Assembly (NCBI GenBank): GCA_947044365.1
Contig: OX345636.1
Location: 3,430,001 to 3,494,000 of the forward strand
Length of the DNA stretch: 64,000 nucleotides
Source of the DNA: Petrosia ficiformis
Lineage: Eukaryota; Porifera; Demospongiae; Haplosclerida; Petrosiidae
Direction: 5' to 3'
A program made the position numbers and the translations under genes. This document shows positions 32,061-58,289 of this stretch, piece after piece. How positions within the stretch are numbered: the stretch's first letter is position 1; the number at the start of each line of letters is the position of its first letter. The notes below the pieces were generated by a model, which saw only the letters and a list, made by a program, of their open reading frames with translations, made no database searches and was not told the DNA's origin.

Positions 32061-34140
32061 GAAATTTGGAACTTGGAAGCTAGTATATATATTATATTCT
32101 ACAATACACTATAATTCATACATGCACCACATCACCTCCTGAGACCATATAAATCAATGCTGTCTAGCTAGGTAATATTTACAAGTCACGTAGCCATTTT
32201 ATTTCTACTGATCTTGATCTAAATTGACTAGTATATACAATACATGCCCATAATAAAGGACAGTAACAATAACAATACTATGTATGTAGTTTAAATATTT
32301 AGTGTGCGTATGAATCCCATAGTAGTGATGTACATGTGCTGGCATCTCCAATATTTATGGATTATAATAGATGTTATTTACTATTATGTGTACAAATTGA
32401 TGTACATAATTATATTAATTAATTACTCATTTATTATTATGATATATAGAGTGGCAATACACCACATGTTGTACCTACAATACTATATACGGCTACATTG
32501 TAAATATGTTTGTTACCATATCAATTAGTCAATATAGATAAAGATCAAGTGAACTGGACTTGTAAATATTACCAAGCAGGAATAAAAATCAGCATTTAGG
32601 AAAATAGAATTGCATTTGTAATCAACTAAAAGTTAAACGTTCCATTACTTTTTACAGTGTAGAGTTGATAATAATTATATTACAGTATTCCGATCTCATG
32701 ATGATTTCTATGAAACATATATGTGCCGGTGCACTGGTGTGGAACAATAGCTATAAATTACATATATAATAATTATGATATAATTTATTTTGATAAAAAA
32801 ATCAATGATAACTATCATTGAGCATGTGTTGCATCTTGGTCTTCCACAATGGGAGTTAAAGGTGTTTTACTTGGTTTAGTGGATATCTCTGCATGTACCG
32901 TTTAAGTTCAGTATGATATGAGGCGAGGGGAAGGAAACACATCATTCATTTTATTTGATGAGGACAGGGATGGATAAAATTCCTTGTTAACATTCCCTAA
33001 CAGTTGGTTAGAAGACTGGAGTCTTGACGAGAATGGTGACAGTAGACTTGAAGTGAGTGGAGACTTGATGATAATGAAGACTAAGAGACTTGATGGGATT
33101 GGATGGTATGCCACAACCAGAGGCATATGTGTTTAATCTCTATTAATGTTCACTTCAAGGTATTCTTCTCTAGTCTTTATTAATAGCTGCCTGATGCTAT
33201 AGTTCATCAGGATTGTTGCCTAGATTGTTATTTAGTTCTTCAGTTTTTTTAAAAAATCTTCATTGTTCTGAGTCGTATAGCTTGGCTGTAGGAATGGGCG
33301 ATATTGAAAATTAAGTTAAATGATTATTGCCTAAAGGTTACTTGCAATTACTGCAATATTGCAACCACTCATTGATACTGTATATGATAGCAAAAATAGA
33401 TTCATGTTTTAAAAAGATGACACTTTTGATCCTTGTTTTGAGACCATACAGCTCAACATTTAAGTGTTATATACCGGTAGTGTTTTTCAACTGCATATAT
33501 AATTGCAGTAGACAATATTGCGCCATTGCAATAATACTGTCAGACAAAAATCATGTGATACGATTATTGGAATGGAATAATATTGCAAAGTATGTGAATT
33601 ATTGCCCAACCTTACTTGGCTGTAAGGGATGGAGGTCTTACAGCACTTAGGATGGCAGCCATTCCTCTACATGTACATGTATGTTATCGGTTGGCTTCAC
33701 TTTGAGGTCATACACAATTTTCTGGTCCCTGATGTGTACTGTGTGTATGTATACATACTATACCTCATTCATACACTCACTCCACTCGTATTTGAAATAC
33801 ATATTAGCATTAAACTCAATTTATGTAAACAACCAAGTTTATGTGATAAAATTGTCTCAATAATGATTAATGTATGTGTCATTAGGAAAACACCTTGAGT
33901 CAAATAACAAAGAGTTACTATTGTTAGTGACAAATAATTATAATTAAATGTGGTATATATATATATATCTGGCCCTGAAAGCAAACTGTGTAGAATGAAG
34001 CTGTTAGGTTCAATGGTGTGTCGTATAGCTTATGAAAACAATGATACATTACTGATGAAACTGTGGATTTGAAAATGGGATACTATTTAGTTAATATGTG
34101 TAGCACCAAATGATAAGATCTTAGAGTCAATGGTGTGCCC
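32061..34140. other. Gene-free stretch
   Basis: Only short chance ORFs; no domain, tRNA or element ends recognised. Confidence 0.5.
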
Positions 34141-34149
34141 ACATGACCT

Positions 34150-34510
34150 CCAGACATGGGGTATTAGTAATACACATGAAGATAATAATAATAGTAATAA
34201 TAAAGATTATATGGTTCAAGGTAATAGGTAATAGTAATAGGACTAGGTACATGTAATTAAAAAACTGAGGTAATATATACTATTAGTAGTAACAGTAATA
34301 GTAATAGTAAAATACAATCTCAATATATATATTAAGGTAATATTATTAGTAATAGTAATAGAAAGTCAGGTAATAGTATTAGTATATCTATGTTGAGGTA
34401 ATAGTAATTGAATATAACTATAGTAATATAGTAATAATTATAATAGTAATATATTACGCTGATTTTTATGGTAATAGTAATATTAATAGAATGATTTTTG
34501 TAAAGTAATA
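34150..34510. repeat. Degenerate AGTAAT/AATAGT repeat tract
   Basis: Dense GTAATAGTAAT-type runs with insertions, immediately upstream of the SLC15-like fragment. Confidence 0.8.
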
Positions 34511-34668
34511 GCTACATTGTAATTAACCAAACACAAATACACAACTGATAGAATTGTGGTGTGAAAATGAGATAACATTTTGTTAATATGTACTATTAAT
34601 AGTATTAAATGACATTGGTCATTTCCTATTAGTAATAATTTAGTATAGTTATACATGTGCTTTACATA

Positions 34669-35557
34669 ATGGAGGGTGAGGAGAACCAGTCTTTACTGAA
34701 TAGGAGAGAGATTGTGTATTCAGGTGTTGTAGATCTTGTTGTGTAGGATGTGTCTGTTCAAAGGGAATACTATTTCTCTTAATATGGAGTGTGTTAATTC
34801 ATAGCTTTGGGTATTATGTGTATTTTCTGTTTGTATTGATTATTCCTTCTTTTCTTGTATCTATTCATTACAGTGTCAGTAGTTCAAGCAGTTGTTTATC
34901 TTCTGTAACCTTTTGTTGGTCTAATGGGTGAAGTTTGCTTGTCTCGATTTAAACTTATGATTGTTGGTACCATTCTTGCACTTATTGGTATATTCATTGC
35001 TGTACCTACTTTAACAATGGCAGTTATCAATAAAGGAGATTTCATTGAAGAGACTTGCAGGAAAAAAGAATGCATAGATTATCCACTTATTGTTCCTGCT
35101 TGTATTGGTCTGGTATTATATCACTTTGGATTAGGATTATTTGAAGCAAATGCTATACAGTTTGGAACAGATCAGTTACAATTTGCTTCTAATGACAAGT
35201 TGAGTGTGTTTGTTAACTGGTACTTTTGGTCACTTCACACTACTAACATTATATATCCATTTATTCCTTTTATTGGAATAAGTGTTGCCATTTTAGGAGT
35301 ATTTTCATTTGTCTATTATCTCCTCTGTTGTTTTGGTTGTCACAGTCACTTCACTACAGAACCAGTTGGTCGTATCAATCCTGTTAAACACATATCCAAT
35401 GTTTTGAATTATGCAAAACATCATAGTCAGCCTGTGTTTCGTAGTGCATTCACTTATGGAGAAGTTCCTTCCAGACTAGATCTAGTTAAGAACAGGTATG
35501 TGGGACCATTTACTACTGAAGAAGTGGAAGATTATAAGACATTTGGTAGAATCTTGT
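34669..35557 (+). pseudogene. SLC15/POT-family transporter, N-terminal fragment
   Basis: The start is MEGEENQSLLNRREIVYSG, then by frame change a first membrane helix (GILFLLIWSVLIHSF). VVQAVVYLL, an in-frame TAA and PFVGLMGEV (about 34906-34935) lead into the 211-codon open frame. That part reads FGLGLFEANAIQFGTDQL, LSVFVNWYFWSLHTTNIIYP, three further helices, and AFTYGEVPSRLDLVKNRY, GPFTTEEVEDYKTF before a gtaagt donor at 35558. NxxQFGxDQ and the WYFW helix are typical of proton-coupled peptide transporters and relatives. The second half of the protein (about seven helices) is absent. The stop, the frameshift and the missing half make it a partial, dead copy. Confidence 0.75.
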
Positions 35558-35973
35558 AAGTATTGATATCTCTGTTTGGATTCCTATTGTCACCAAATAC
35601 TTTAACATCGTTAATAGTGTTCGCAGACTGTGATACCAGGGATGAACTATACCCCTTTCTCTATGATATAAATGTCCAATATATTTTCCCTGTTCTACTG
35701 ATTCCAGTACATTTGTTGATATAAGACCATGTTTTAATCGATATGCATACAGGAACAGTATTTTTTTGAAAAATGGGAACAGTTCTTGTACTAGTAGTGA
35801 TGTCATTAGCTGTTGATGTATCACTCCACAATTTCATTGAAAGTGTAAACTTGAGTTCCTATGAAAATATATGACACTACTCCACATCATTCAATGAACT
35901 AACTTTCTCTATCTAACAGGCTGAGTGGATTTTTCCAGTTTTGTGAACAAGATTGAGATGGTGCCTTGCTTTG

Positions 35974-36106
35974 GCAACTAAATTAAATACCACTTCCACA
36001 TAACAACCCTACATAAGTATACAATTACAGCTAGAGTAAAGGGAAAACACAAAGAAGCAATACTTGTGCAGGGTTGTTATGCGGAAGTGGTATTTAATTT
36101 TGTTGC
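35974..36106. repeat. Foldback MITE
   Basis: GCAACTAAATTAAATACCAC at 35974 is mirrored by GTGGTATTTAATTTTGTTGC ending at 36106. The inner arm CACTTCCACATAACAACCCT is shared with the hairpin at 27167-27465. Confidence 0.85.
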
Positions 36107-36114
36107 GGACCATT

Positions 36115-36330
36115 CCATATAGCTTCACAGTTTCATAACTTCTTAGCTTCATAGCTTCACAGCTTTATAGCTTCAGATCTTCATAGCTTCATAGCTTTGT
36201 AGCTTCACAGCTTCATAGCTTCAGAGCTACTTAGCCACAGAACTTCATAGCTTCGTAGCTTTACAGCTTCAAATATATATAGCTTCGTAGCTTCACAGCT
36301 TCGTAGCTTTACAGCTTTGCATGATAATTA
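36115..36330. repeat. AGCTTCATAGCTTCACAGCT minisatellite
   Basis: Short units of 9-11 bp (AGCTTCATAGC / AGCTTCACAGC). The same sequence family forms the larger array at 38690-39396. Confidence 0.9.
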
Positions 36331-37194
36331 ACAAGTCTAAGTGATAATAGTAATAACACTGAGTCACAATTAGTATCATGTATATAGATAAATCATTATA
36401 GTTAAAGGAAGCATGTTATCCTATGCTAGGACAACATCAGACCATTTGTCTACTGGAATGTTTATACAGTTTCAAACAACCATGCTATCAGGTTGAGAAA
36501 CACGTGTAATGGACATTTGGACCTAAGGAAATACTGATGCATTTATTATCGTATTTCATGTATACATGTGTTAGTGTAGATAGGCTTCCAAGTGTCAATA
36601 TGACCACAACATCGAACTATAAACATGTGTTTAAAAAATAAGGTGAAAACTACACACAATTTCTACTTTGAAACCACATGTGGTTTGTCTTTGCTTCTAT
36701 GAAGCGCACTAGGCAAACAAGTAATTTGTGTGTGATTGTGTAATACGTATAATCATGTATACATGTTGAGTTGACTTTATTTTATTAATTGTCAACTGTT
36801 AAAGTTACATCCTCTAAATTTTCAATCACACTAACTACGAGTGTTGTTGCTTGCCGTCTGAGCTAAACAAATCAACAAGTAATTTTGTTGTTACTTGTAT
36901 CCCATTTGTGATAGTTAAATCTTCTATATGTCACACCATCTTAGTTTTCTATGGGTATACTTACTGCAGCGCTAGTAATACTGCTCATGTTTTAGACTGA
37001 CTAAGTCCCCTATGACCTCTTCTTTGTCACCAGGTAGATCCACCTAAAAAATAATTTTAATTGTTATTGCATAAAAGACATATATACATTATGGTACTGC
37101 TTCTTTCACATTCCATCACATTTTTCACATTCACTGCCAGTACATTTCCAAAATAAAAACTATGTTTGCAGACTGTTTGCAAATTTTAAGTCCA
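36331..37194. other. Gene-free stretch
   Basis: No exon recognised. It contains degenerate motifs related to the tandem block that follows. Confidence 0.5.
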
Positions 37195-37268
37195 AGCATT
37201 TGGTCTGTGGCAAAAAAAAGGAACCAACAAGTGTAGAACCCTTGGTTCTTTGTTTGCCACAGACCTAA
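37195..37268. repeat. Short hairpin
   Basis: GGTCTGTGGCAAA at about 37202 and TTTGCCACAGACC ending about 37266 pair, as do GGAACCAA and TTGGTTC inside them. Confidence 0.8.
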
Positions 37269-37289
37269 CATGTACATTTTGTCATTGCT

Positions 37290-37564
37290 TAGGTACTACT
37301 ATCATTAGTGATATAAAATATATATATAAAAAGTCACATCATCTCTGTTTGCCATGGTTTTTTCACTGACCGAACCAATTGAAAAGGTAGAACTGATGAT
37401 TGCTTGTGTATAACTGTCATAAGTGATATGAAATATGTTTACAAAAGGTCAATCTTCTAAGTCAGCCTTGGTTTCTTCTCCTGTTGCCCCTGACTGAACC
37501 AATAATTGAAAAGGTAAAATAAATGATTGCTTTTGTACAATAGCTATCGTAAGTCATATCAAAT

Positions 37565-37600
<36 letters not shown>

Positions 37601-37650
37601 ATGTATACAAAAGGTCACACCGTCTAAGTCGGCGGCATGCTTTCTTACTC
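37290..37650. repeat. Degenerate tandem repeat, about 125-bp units, with (TA)n
   Basis: The blocks CAATTGAAAAGGTA...GATTGCTTxTGTxxAA...ATAAGTxATATxAAATAT...AAAAGGTCA recur about three times. The last unit contains a TA microsatellite. Confidence 0.7.
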
Positions 37651-37837
37651 CATTACTATAGGGTTTAAGTGCAATGAACTCTGCTACCACTGAACACATA
37701 ATTATTCCATATAATTTTTATTATGTCAATTAGTTTCACAAAACATTTCCTACCAAGGTGCCTTCAACTAGAATAACCAGGAAAAGGAACATTTGCAAAT
37801 ATCAATCTATAGCTAGTAAGAAAACAAAACTCCAGGT

Positions 37838-37947
37838 ATGAGCGAAAAGCGAGTATTAGTTTATCAAATGATTCTGGCTTGGAATGATGTTCCTTTAGGT
37901 GACCGTACTGCTACAGATATGAGAAACATAATATTCTTAGGAAAAGG
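37838..37947 (+). other. Possible isolated exon
   Basis: MSEKRVLVYQMILAWNDVPL then TATDMRNIIFLGKG, between an acceptor-like ctccag and a gtaaatg donor. No family is recognised and no partner exons were found. It may be a relic of an unknown gene. Confidence 0.25.
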
Positions 37948-38689
37948 TAAATGTATATTACTGCATAACTTTGTTAATATATGATTAATTTGCAATTGGC
38001 TAAATCATTAGCATAAATCTTCCAAAAATATTGAACATACTGATGGTGAGCTTACAACATTGACTATATAATACAATTTATATTCTAGTGTTTTTCTGCA
38101 TTAGAAAATGTCTGTTAGAAGTGAAAACTTCAGTCCCAGAATGGAGATGAAAAAGTGTAGGTTAGCTGTGATCCCTGTTCCTGATGGTTTCACTTTCAAT
38201 CTTTAGGATTTTCTAGAACACCATCTGTAGTATCTTAATATTTCTAAATTATATATTTGATACTAAATAAGAAATAAGAGAGAGAGAGAGACAGAGAGTA
38301 CTATAACATGAGGTAATCTGACATGTGCTACTGAGCATGCTCACAAAAACCAAAAGAAACCATACAATCTTAATTAAGAATACATAACTCAACAATGCAA
38401 TGTACTACACCATCCAAGAAAACAGATATTATGTGTGGCTTCTGCTAATGTAATGAACTTGTTGACTATTATGTAATAATTCATGCTCAAACATATTATC
38501 CATGATATATAATAATAGGTGTGAATCTGAAAAGCTAGAATGTTAAAACTATGTTCATGAGTGCTGTCACACTGCACAGCAGCCACATGAAACTGCTATA
38601 TGAGCTGAAGAAACATGCATGCATGATGCTGCTGTGAAGCTATATAAAATTATACACAACCATGAATTAAGTTGTTATATAGGAGCTCT

Positions 38690-39396
38690 TAATTGCAAAT
38701 ATGGAAGCAATATAGGGAAGCTGTGAAGTAAGCGGCTAAAAAGCTATGAAGTTATGAAAGTTAGGAAGCTAATAAAATTGGAACTGCTAAGGAGCTATGA
38801 AGTTAGGAAGCTGTGAACCTATGAAGTTAGGAATCTATGAAGCAGTGAAGCTATGAAGTTAGGAAGCTTCGAAGTTAGGGAGGTAAGAAGCTATATACAA
38901 AGCTTGAAGCTATGAAGCTACGAAGCTACGAAGCTGTGAAGCTATGAATTTAGGAAACTAGGAAGTTAGGAAGCTATAACAAGCTGTGAAGCTATGAAGC
39001 TAAGAAGCTGTGAAGCTATGAAGCTGTGAAGCTATGATCATGATAGCTTCCTAACTTCATAGCTTCACAGCTTCATAGCTTTCTATCTTCTTAGCTTTCA
39101 CAGCTTCTTAGCTTCATAGCTTCACAGCTTCTTAACTTCATAGTTTCACAGCAGCTGCTTCATAGCTTTCAACTTCATAGGTTCACAGCTTGATAGCTTT
39201 GAACTTGTAGTAGCACAACAGGATCAGAGACTATATAGCTTTCTATCTTCTTAGCTTTCACAGCTTCTTAGCTTCATAGCTTCACAGCTTCTTAACTTCA
39301 TAGTTTCACAGCAGCTGCTTCATAGCTTTCAACTTCATAGGTTCACAGCTTGATAGCTTTGAACTTGTAGTAGCACAACAGGATCAGAGACTATAT
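38690..39396. repeat. GAAGCTATGAAGTTAGGAAG array with inverted half and 160-bp tandem duplication
   Basis: From about 38690 to 39035 units read GAAGCTATGAAGTTAGGAAG. After a short centre (GATCATGATAGC) the reverse complement (AGCTTCATAGCTTCACAGC) continues, so the array is a large imperfect palindrome. Bases 39077-39236 are repeated at 39237-39396 with a 160-bp period. Confidence 0.9.
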
Positions 39397-39894
39397 AATA
39401 CTGGGCTCTCACAAAATGTTGGAATGTATCAGGTGAATATAGCTAATTGATATTAATGATCATTCACCTTGACTTCAGAAAAATGTCCATTTGGAATGGC
39501 CAATAATCTTTTCACCAACATCCTTTTTTTGTAATTATCCTTTCTGTTCTTGTGTATGTTAAATTTCAACCAGTGCATAATCATGAATTAACCTTATTAA
39601 ACTATCACATCATGAATGTGAACAGGCATAATAATTATAACGCACATATTGCTTTCACTGCAGACATAATTATGCCTCTTATGATTTGGAACTCATTGAT
39701 TGTGAACAATCTGTGCAACAGTTCACTCGTACTCCTCCTCGATTCCAATCAAGAATGAGACGCAATACTGCGCAAGTTGATACTTTGCTAGCCAAGTGGA
39801 ATCTTTGTTGTTCATTACAAATTTCTTGTAATACATTGTGAAGGGCTAACAACTAAAAGTAGAGAGGTTTCCTGACTTACGTATACATCAAGAG
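39397..39894. other. Gene-free stretch
   Basis: Only chance ORFs. Confidence 0.4.
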
Positions 39895-42468
39895 ATGGTT
39901 GTAAGGAAACGAGAGAGAAGCATAGTAGAATCTGTTAGAAACATAAAGTCACATGTTTCTCAATATGAGATTGAAACATGCCATATCTGCATGCATAATA
40001 AACATTATCATACTACGTTTAGTACCTGTTTCCTTATGGTTTCCTTTGATACACATCAGGAAACATCTTACATTTTGCGTTGACCATGAATTAGGCTGAA
40101 TTTGAACATACATAGTTATACTGAATGAACTTTAAAATAATATTTTTCTCATATCTATAATTATACAGCTGCTAGAACTCAGGACATTATGCCAGAATTG
40201 AATCATAACTTAGCTCAATTTGAAGATATGGTGCAAAGAAAAATGACCAGAACACTTGAACATGTAATAATAGCCATGCCAGTTAGTGATATTCAGTTTC
40301 TCACTAACCAGAACACTTGAACATGTAATAATAGCCATGCCAGTTAGTGATATTCAGTTTCTCACTAACCAGAACACTTGAACATGTAATAATAGCCATG
40401 CCAGTTAGTGATATTCAGTTTCTCACTAACCAGAACACTTGAACATGTGATAATAGCCATGCCAGCAAGTGATATTCAGTTTCTCACTAACCAGAACACT
40501 TGAACATGTGATAATAGCCATGCCAGTTAGTGATATTCAGTTCCATTAGATATTCTTTGATTGTTGGTGCTTTAAATGAGTTAAAGTTCTCGTATTATTT
40601 ATCTGGAATACAGATATGGGAAGAATCACAGATTCAAAACACCCAAATCTTCTCATTCTGTATCCACAGGAAAGAATTGCTGTCTTTTTTGGGTGTATCA
40701 CATTCATGCGTACATTGCATTCAACTCCTGAAACCTTCCCAACATATATGCTGCAAGGAGTGGTATGAAAGAGCCAGAAAATCCTGTGGATTCTTTGTTG
40801 CAACAAAAGGTGATAATCCTCTAAATACCGAAGATATGGGGAGTGAAATATTACGTAATGAAAATACAAGCAAGAGACAGAAGGAAGATGAAGAATGTAG
40901 TTTTGAACCTCCAGTAAAGAGATCAAAGCATAGTTGTATGTTATCTATGAAGAGACCCGGCAAACAATCATCACATAGGTCGTTGGGAGCAAAAAGAAAA
41001 AAAAAATGGAAAGCATAAAAGTTCAATAATGTTGAGAGCTACTACAACTTTTTCTGAGCAATTATTCTTTATGTACCCTACTTCAAACCTTGCTGTTTTG
41101 TCTACACAGTGTCTTGCCTCACTTGTATGTGGTCTAACGCAGCAAACATTCCAGAACAAATAGTTACATGTGCAAGAGAAAGCCTTCAACTTTGGTCACA
41201 ATTAAGTTCCTCCGAGAAAACTAATCTTTCAACCAATATCCGCTATGCTGCATGTGTCATAGGTCATCAAGTACCAAAAAATGTTCAGAATCATCTCCAC
41301 ATATTACATTCACCAATATGGATGCAATCTCAAGGTCAAGGTGATTTATCATCCTACAGCAACATAACAGTAATCACATTGCCACTGCATCTTCTGTGGT
41401 ACCACCAGACATAAACAGTACTAAAACAAATGAAGGACCATCAGGTATATAATAGACTAGTATTATTACTTATTCAGTTTATGATTTTTAAAGCTAAACA
41501 GTTAAACATGTGCAGCAGAAGTTTCCACAGAAAGGAAAGTGCAAGAGTCAAAATCTTTATCTTCACCTAGTAAGCAATAAATAATTCATTGGGTGCAGAT
41601 TCATGAAAGTTTAATTGAATTTAGGAGTCCATGATGATGAAAGTATATTGGTACTAAGGACTGAAAGAATCATAGAGGTGAAAATTACTGCCTATGATCT
41701 AAGATTGTTTTTTCATGTGAAGAATGGTTGAATGACAAGGTAATATATAAGTGCAATTGTGCATCCATGCTTACATTGCTTGAATCTCTTAGCACAGAAT
41801 GATGTTTCATTATTTTTAGTGCTTCTATAATAATTATAATTATAGTCTGTTATACTAGATTATCAATTATATGATGAAGTTGTTTAATGTAGAGCAAATA
41901 AAGTCACTCAATACTTGTGAGTTACACTTAAACCTCTAAGTTATATATTATCTTCTTTTTTTGTCAAATATGATCAATCTGGAAGAAGTAAAACATTATG
42001 TTTGACATCATTCTTTTATCCATCACTTGTTCAGTCCAGTGGAGGTACATCTTGGGAGATAACTGCAAGTCATATTGATGTAATTCTGTTTAAAATGTGA
42101 CTTGAGCAGATATAAATATTACACCACAAATGTTTTACATCTAGGAAGAGCTTAGTCAATTAAGAAGACTGCCGATTCCTATTAATACTGCAAAACATTG
42201 AATACTTGTGGTATGCATTGAGCTTTATATAATATATATTAATAATTTATAATGCTAATATTTGTTATTATAGGAAATAGATTTGTGTAAAAGAATTATA
42301 CTGTACAAATGGAAATGATTGTGGGGTCTTTGTTTGCAAGGTATAATTGATATTTTGGAAATTTGTTTAGTATAATCATTTATTATTATTAAAATTTCAG
42401 TATGCAGCTGTGATAGTCAACAATGATTACAAAGGCTTACAATTTGAGGTGAATCCGCTAATATTAAA

Positions 42469-42507
<39 letters not shown>

Positions 42508-43690
42508 TATAATTAAAACTAATTCCAAAAAAAAGAACTGAACTGTAATTGCCTATTTTACATTTATAACATATAATAATTTCAGTCAGAGTTGGCTAAT
42601 CTTAGGAAGTGGCTGACAAGGGAAATAATGTCAAGGTGAAATCTATAGCTTGTATGTGTGGGGCAACATTCCATAATAAATACACTATAACAGCTTCAAA
42701 TCAATTTATCCATCAATTAATAATTGGATCTCACTTTCTGTCAAATGCACTAAAGCTGATGTTGATGTAGCTCAGAATGAAGTGAGTGTATAAATTATAT
42801 ACTGTTGATTATAATTATATATGCCATCATTTAAGTTTTTGCATTGGGAAGAAAGAAAAGGATCAACTATAGAATATGATGATGGTGAGAGCTGTACACT
42901 TATACTTGTTGTGATATGTGAACATGCTTAGATGACAGCTGTACCAGAGCTGATACTATCACAGAGTTCACAAGTGCTGGTGAAGGTGAACATAGAAAAT
43001 TATTAAACGTCAGTAATTCTGATATCAATCCATCATGTCCAACAGAATCCGACATAGATGATATTCCAATACTGATGCCAGATATGACTGAAGAAAACAC
43101 CCCAGAAGAATCATCGGAGCTATTGTTTTTCAGTACAGCAAAAGATCATGTGAGATCAATTGCCAAATCCAGTGTACTCCAAAGTAGACCACCAGAAAGG
43201 TGAATGTAAATACATAATTATTGTAAGTAACTTTTATTTATGAAACTAAAACATATTAGGGATGGACACATTGTGAGAGTTAAGATGATTAATATTTTAA
43301 AAAAGAATGAGGTACAACAATCATCGCAGTTAGAATTATAATAATTATAATTCTAAACATTTTAAAGATTGAACTACAGAAATTGCTGCATCACCTCAAA
43401 GAAGTGTTTTCTTTGAGGTTCTTCGGACAAAGAGAGTTCGTGATAAAGATACACTGCCAGCAATAACATGGCCATTGTCTCATCCAGTAGTGGTAATTCA
43501 GCTTTTCACACACCATGTATATAATCACCTGTGTATATTATTATAATATATATAGGTGAATGAAGTATTCTATTACTTGGAGATGTTGGCTACATCAACA
43601 AAACACAAACCTCTAGAAGTGCTAGTCAAATTGATTTTATGGCCAGAGGTATTATGTAATTTTCATATTATATGCTATTGTTATCACTCT
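39895..43690 (+). pseudogene. Multi-exon locus with Ulp1/SENP-like (C48) cysteine protease domain
   Basis: The plus strand carries many short exons with introns of about 60-100 bp. Early exons: VVRKRERSIVESVRNIKSHV (39898) and AARTQDIMPELNHNLAQFED (about 40170), then a basic stretch PVKRSKHSC (about 40912). The protease part starts CEEWLNDK (about 41719-41742, gtaata donor) and continues SFFYPSLVQSSGGTSWEI (about 42009-42062) and LPIPINTAKH*ILVVCIE (42160-42213), where the HW tryptophan is a stop. It ends CTNGNDCGVFVCK (about 42303-42341), YAAVIVNNDYKGLQFE and SELANLRKWLTREIMSR. WLND, HW and NGxDCGVF are the C48 hallmarks; such enzymes cleave SUMO-like proteins. Later exons encode an acidic tail (TESDIDDIPILMPDMTEEN). 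The stop and frame changes suggest decay. It may derive from a protease-carrying transposon, though no ends were found. Confidence 0.6.
40250..40554. repeat. 61-bp tandem repeat, five units
   Basis: AGAACACTTGAACATGT recurs at 40250, 40311, 40372, 40433 and 40494 with an exact 61-bp period. Units contain AATAGCCATGCCAG and TTTCTCACTAACC. Because 61 is not a multiple of three, the array disrupts any exon here. Confidence 0.95.
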
Positions 43691-44241
43691 TGATTTTTAC
43701 TACAGGCAATGATAAAAATACTTTTCAATTTCAACAGTTCAATCACTGCAGTGTTATCTTGAACATTCCCTAGCTCCAATTGGTTTCAAAGATATTTAAG
43801 TTTACTTCATAATTCATAATGCATTTATTTCATAATTCTTTTGGATAGTGTGAAGATTGTAGTGGCAAAATAATGTTTATTGTTATCTTATATATATATA
43901 TATAATATATATATAGACCTGGTACAATATAACAAAAGAGTTCATATTCATGTAGCCAACTCAGGTTTTTACCTTATCAGGTAGGGGATAGGATAGAAAA
44001 CATCATACCTCAATATCTTTTTCTGTTACAACTTACAAGAGTTCGTCACCACAGTACTATCTTCGGGAAGTCGCCATTTTACAGCATGGTTATTTAATAA
44101 TAGACTAATAATTATTGTGGGCAGGGGCACAACGTTTTTTTAGCATACGCCCTCCACTAACCAGCACGATCACTAACTGGCACGGCACAACGTTAACTTC
44201 AAGTAGTTGATCTCCTACTTTCTTTACTCTTTTATTCTCTA
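43691..44241. other. Intergenic region upstream of the 23-exon gene
   Basis: It contains a TA microsatellite near 43893-43915 and a less AT-rich stretch at 44060-44220, just before the start codon, where a promoter would be expected. No specific core element is identified. Confidence 0.4.
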
Positions 44242-58226
<13,985 letters not shown>

Positions 58227-58283
58227 TAACATAGTAAAAAAATATTAGTTTAGCATGATACTATAAGTAAATTTATCAAGAAA

Positions 58284-58289
58284 AATAAA
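58284..58289 (+). terminator. Poly(A) signal AATAAA of the 23-exon gene
   Basis: AATAAA lies 57 bases after the stop codon and fits the end of the transcript. Confidence 0.7.

Noticed and set aside
32304..33984. Several short ORFs as genes
   Set aside because: Low-complexity, AT-driven reading frames without splice context, motif or codon pattern.
40250..40554. CRISPR-like array
   Set aside because: Units are contiguous 61-bp tandem repeats with no unique spacers, in a eukaryotic context.
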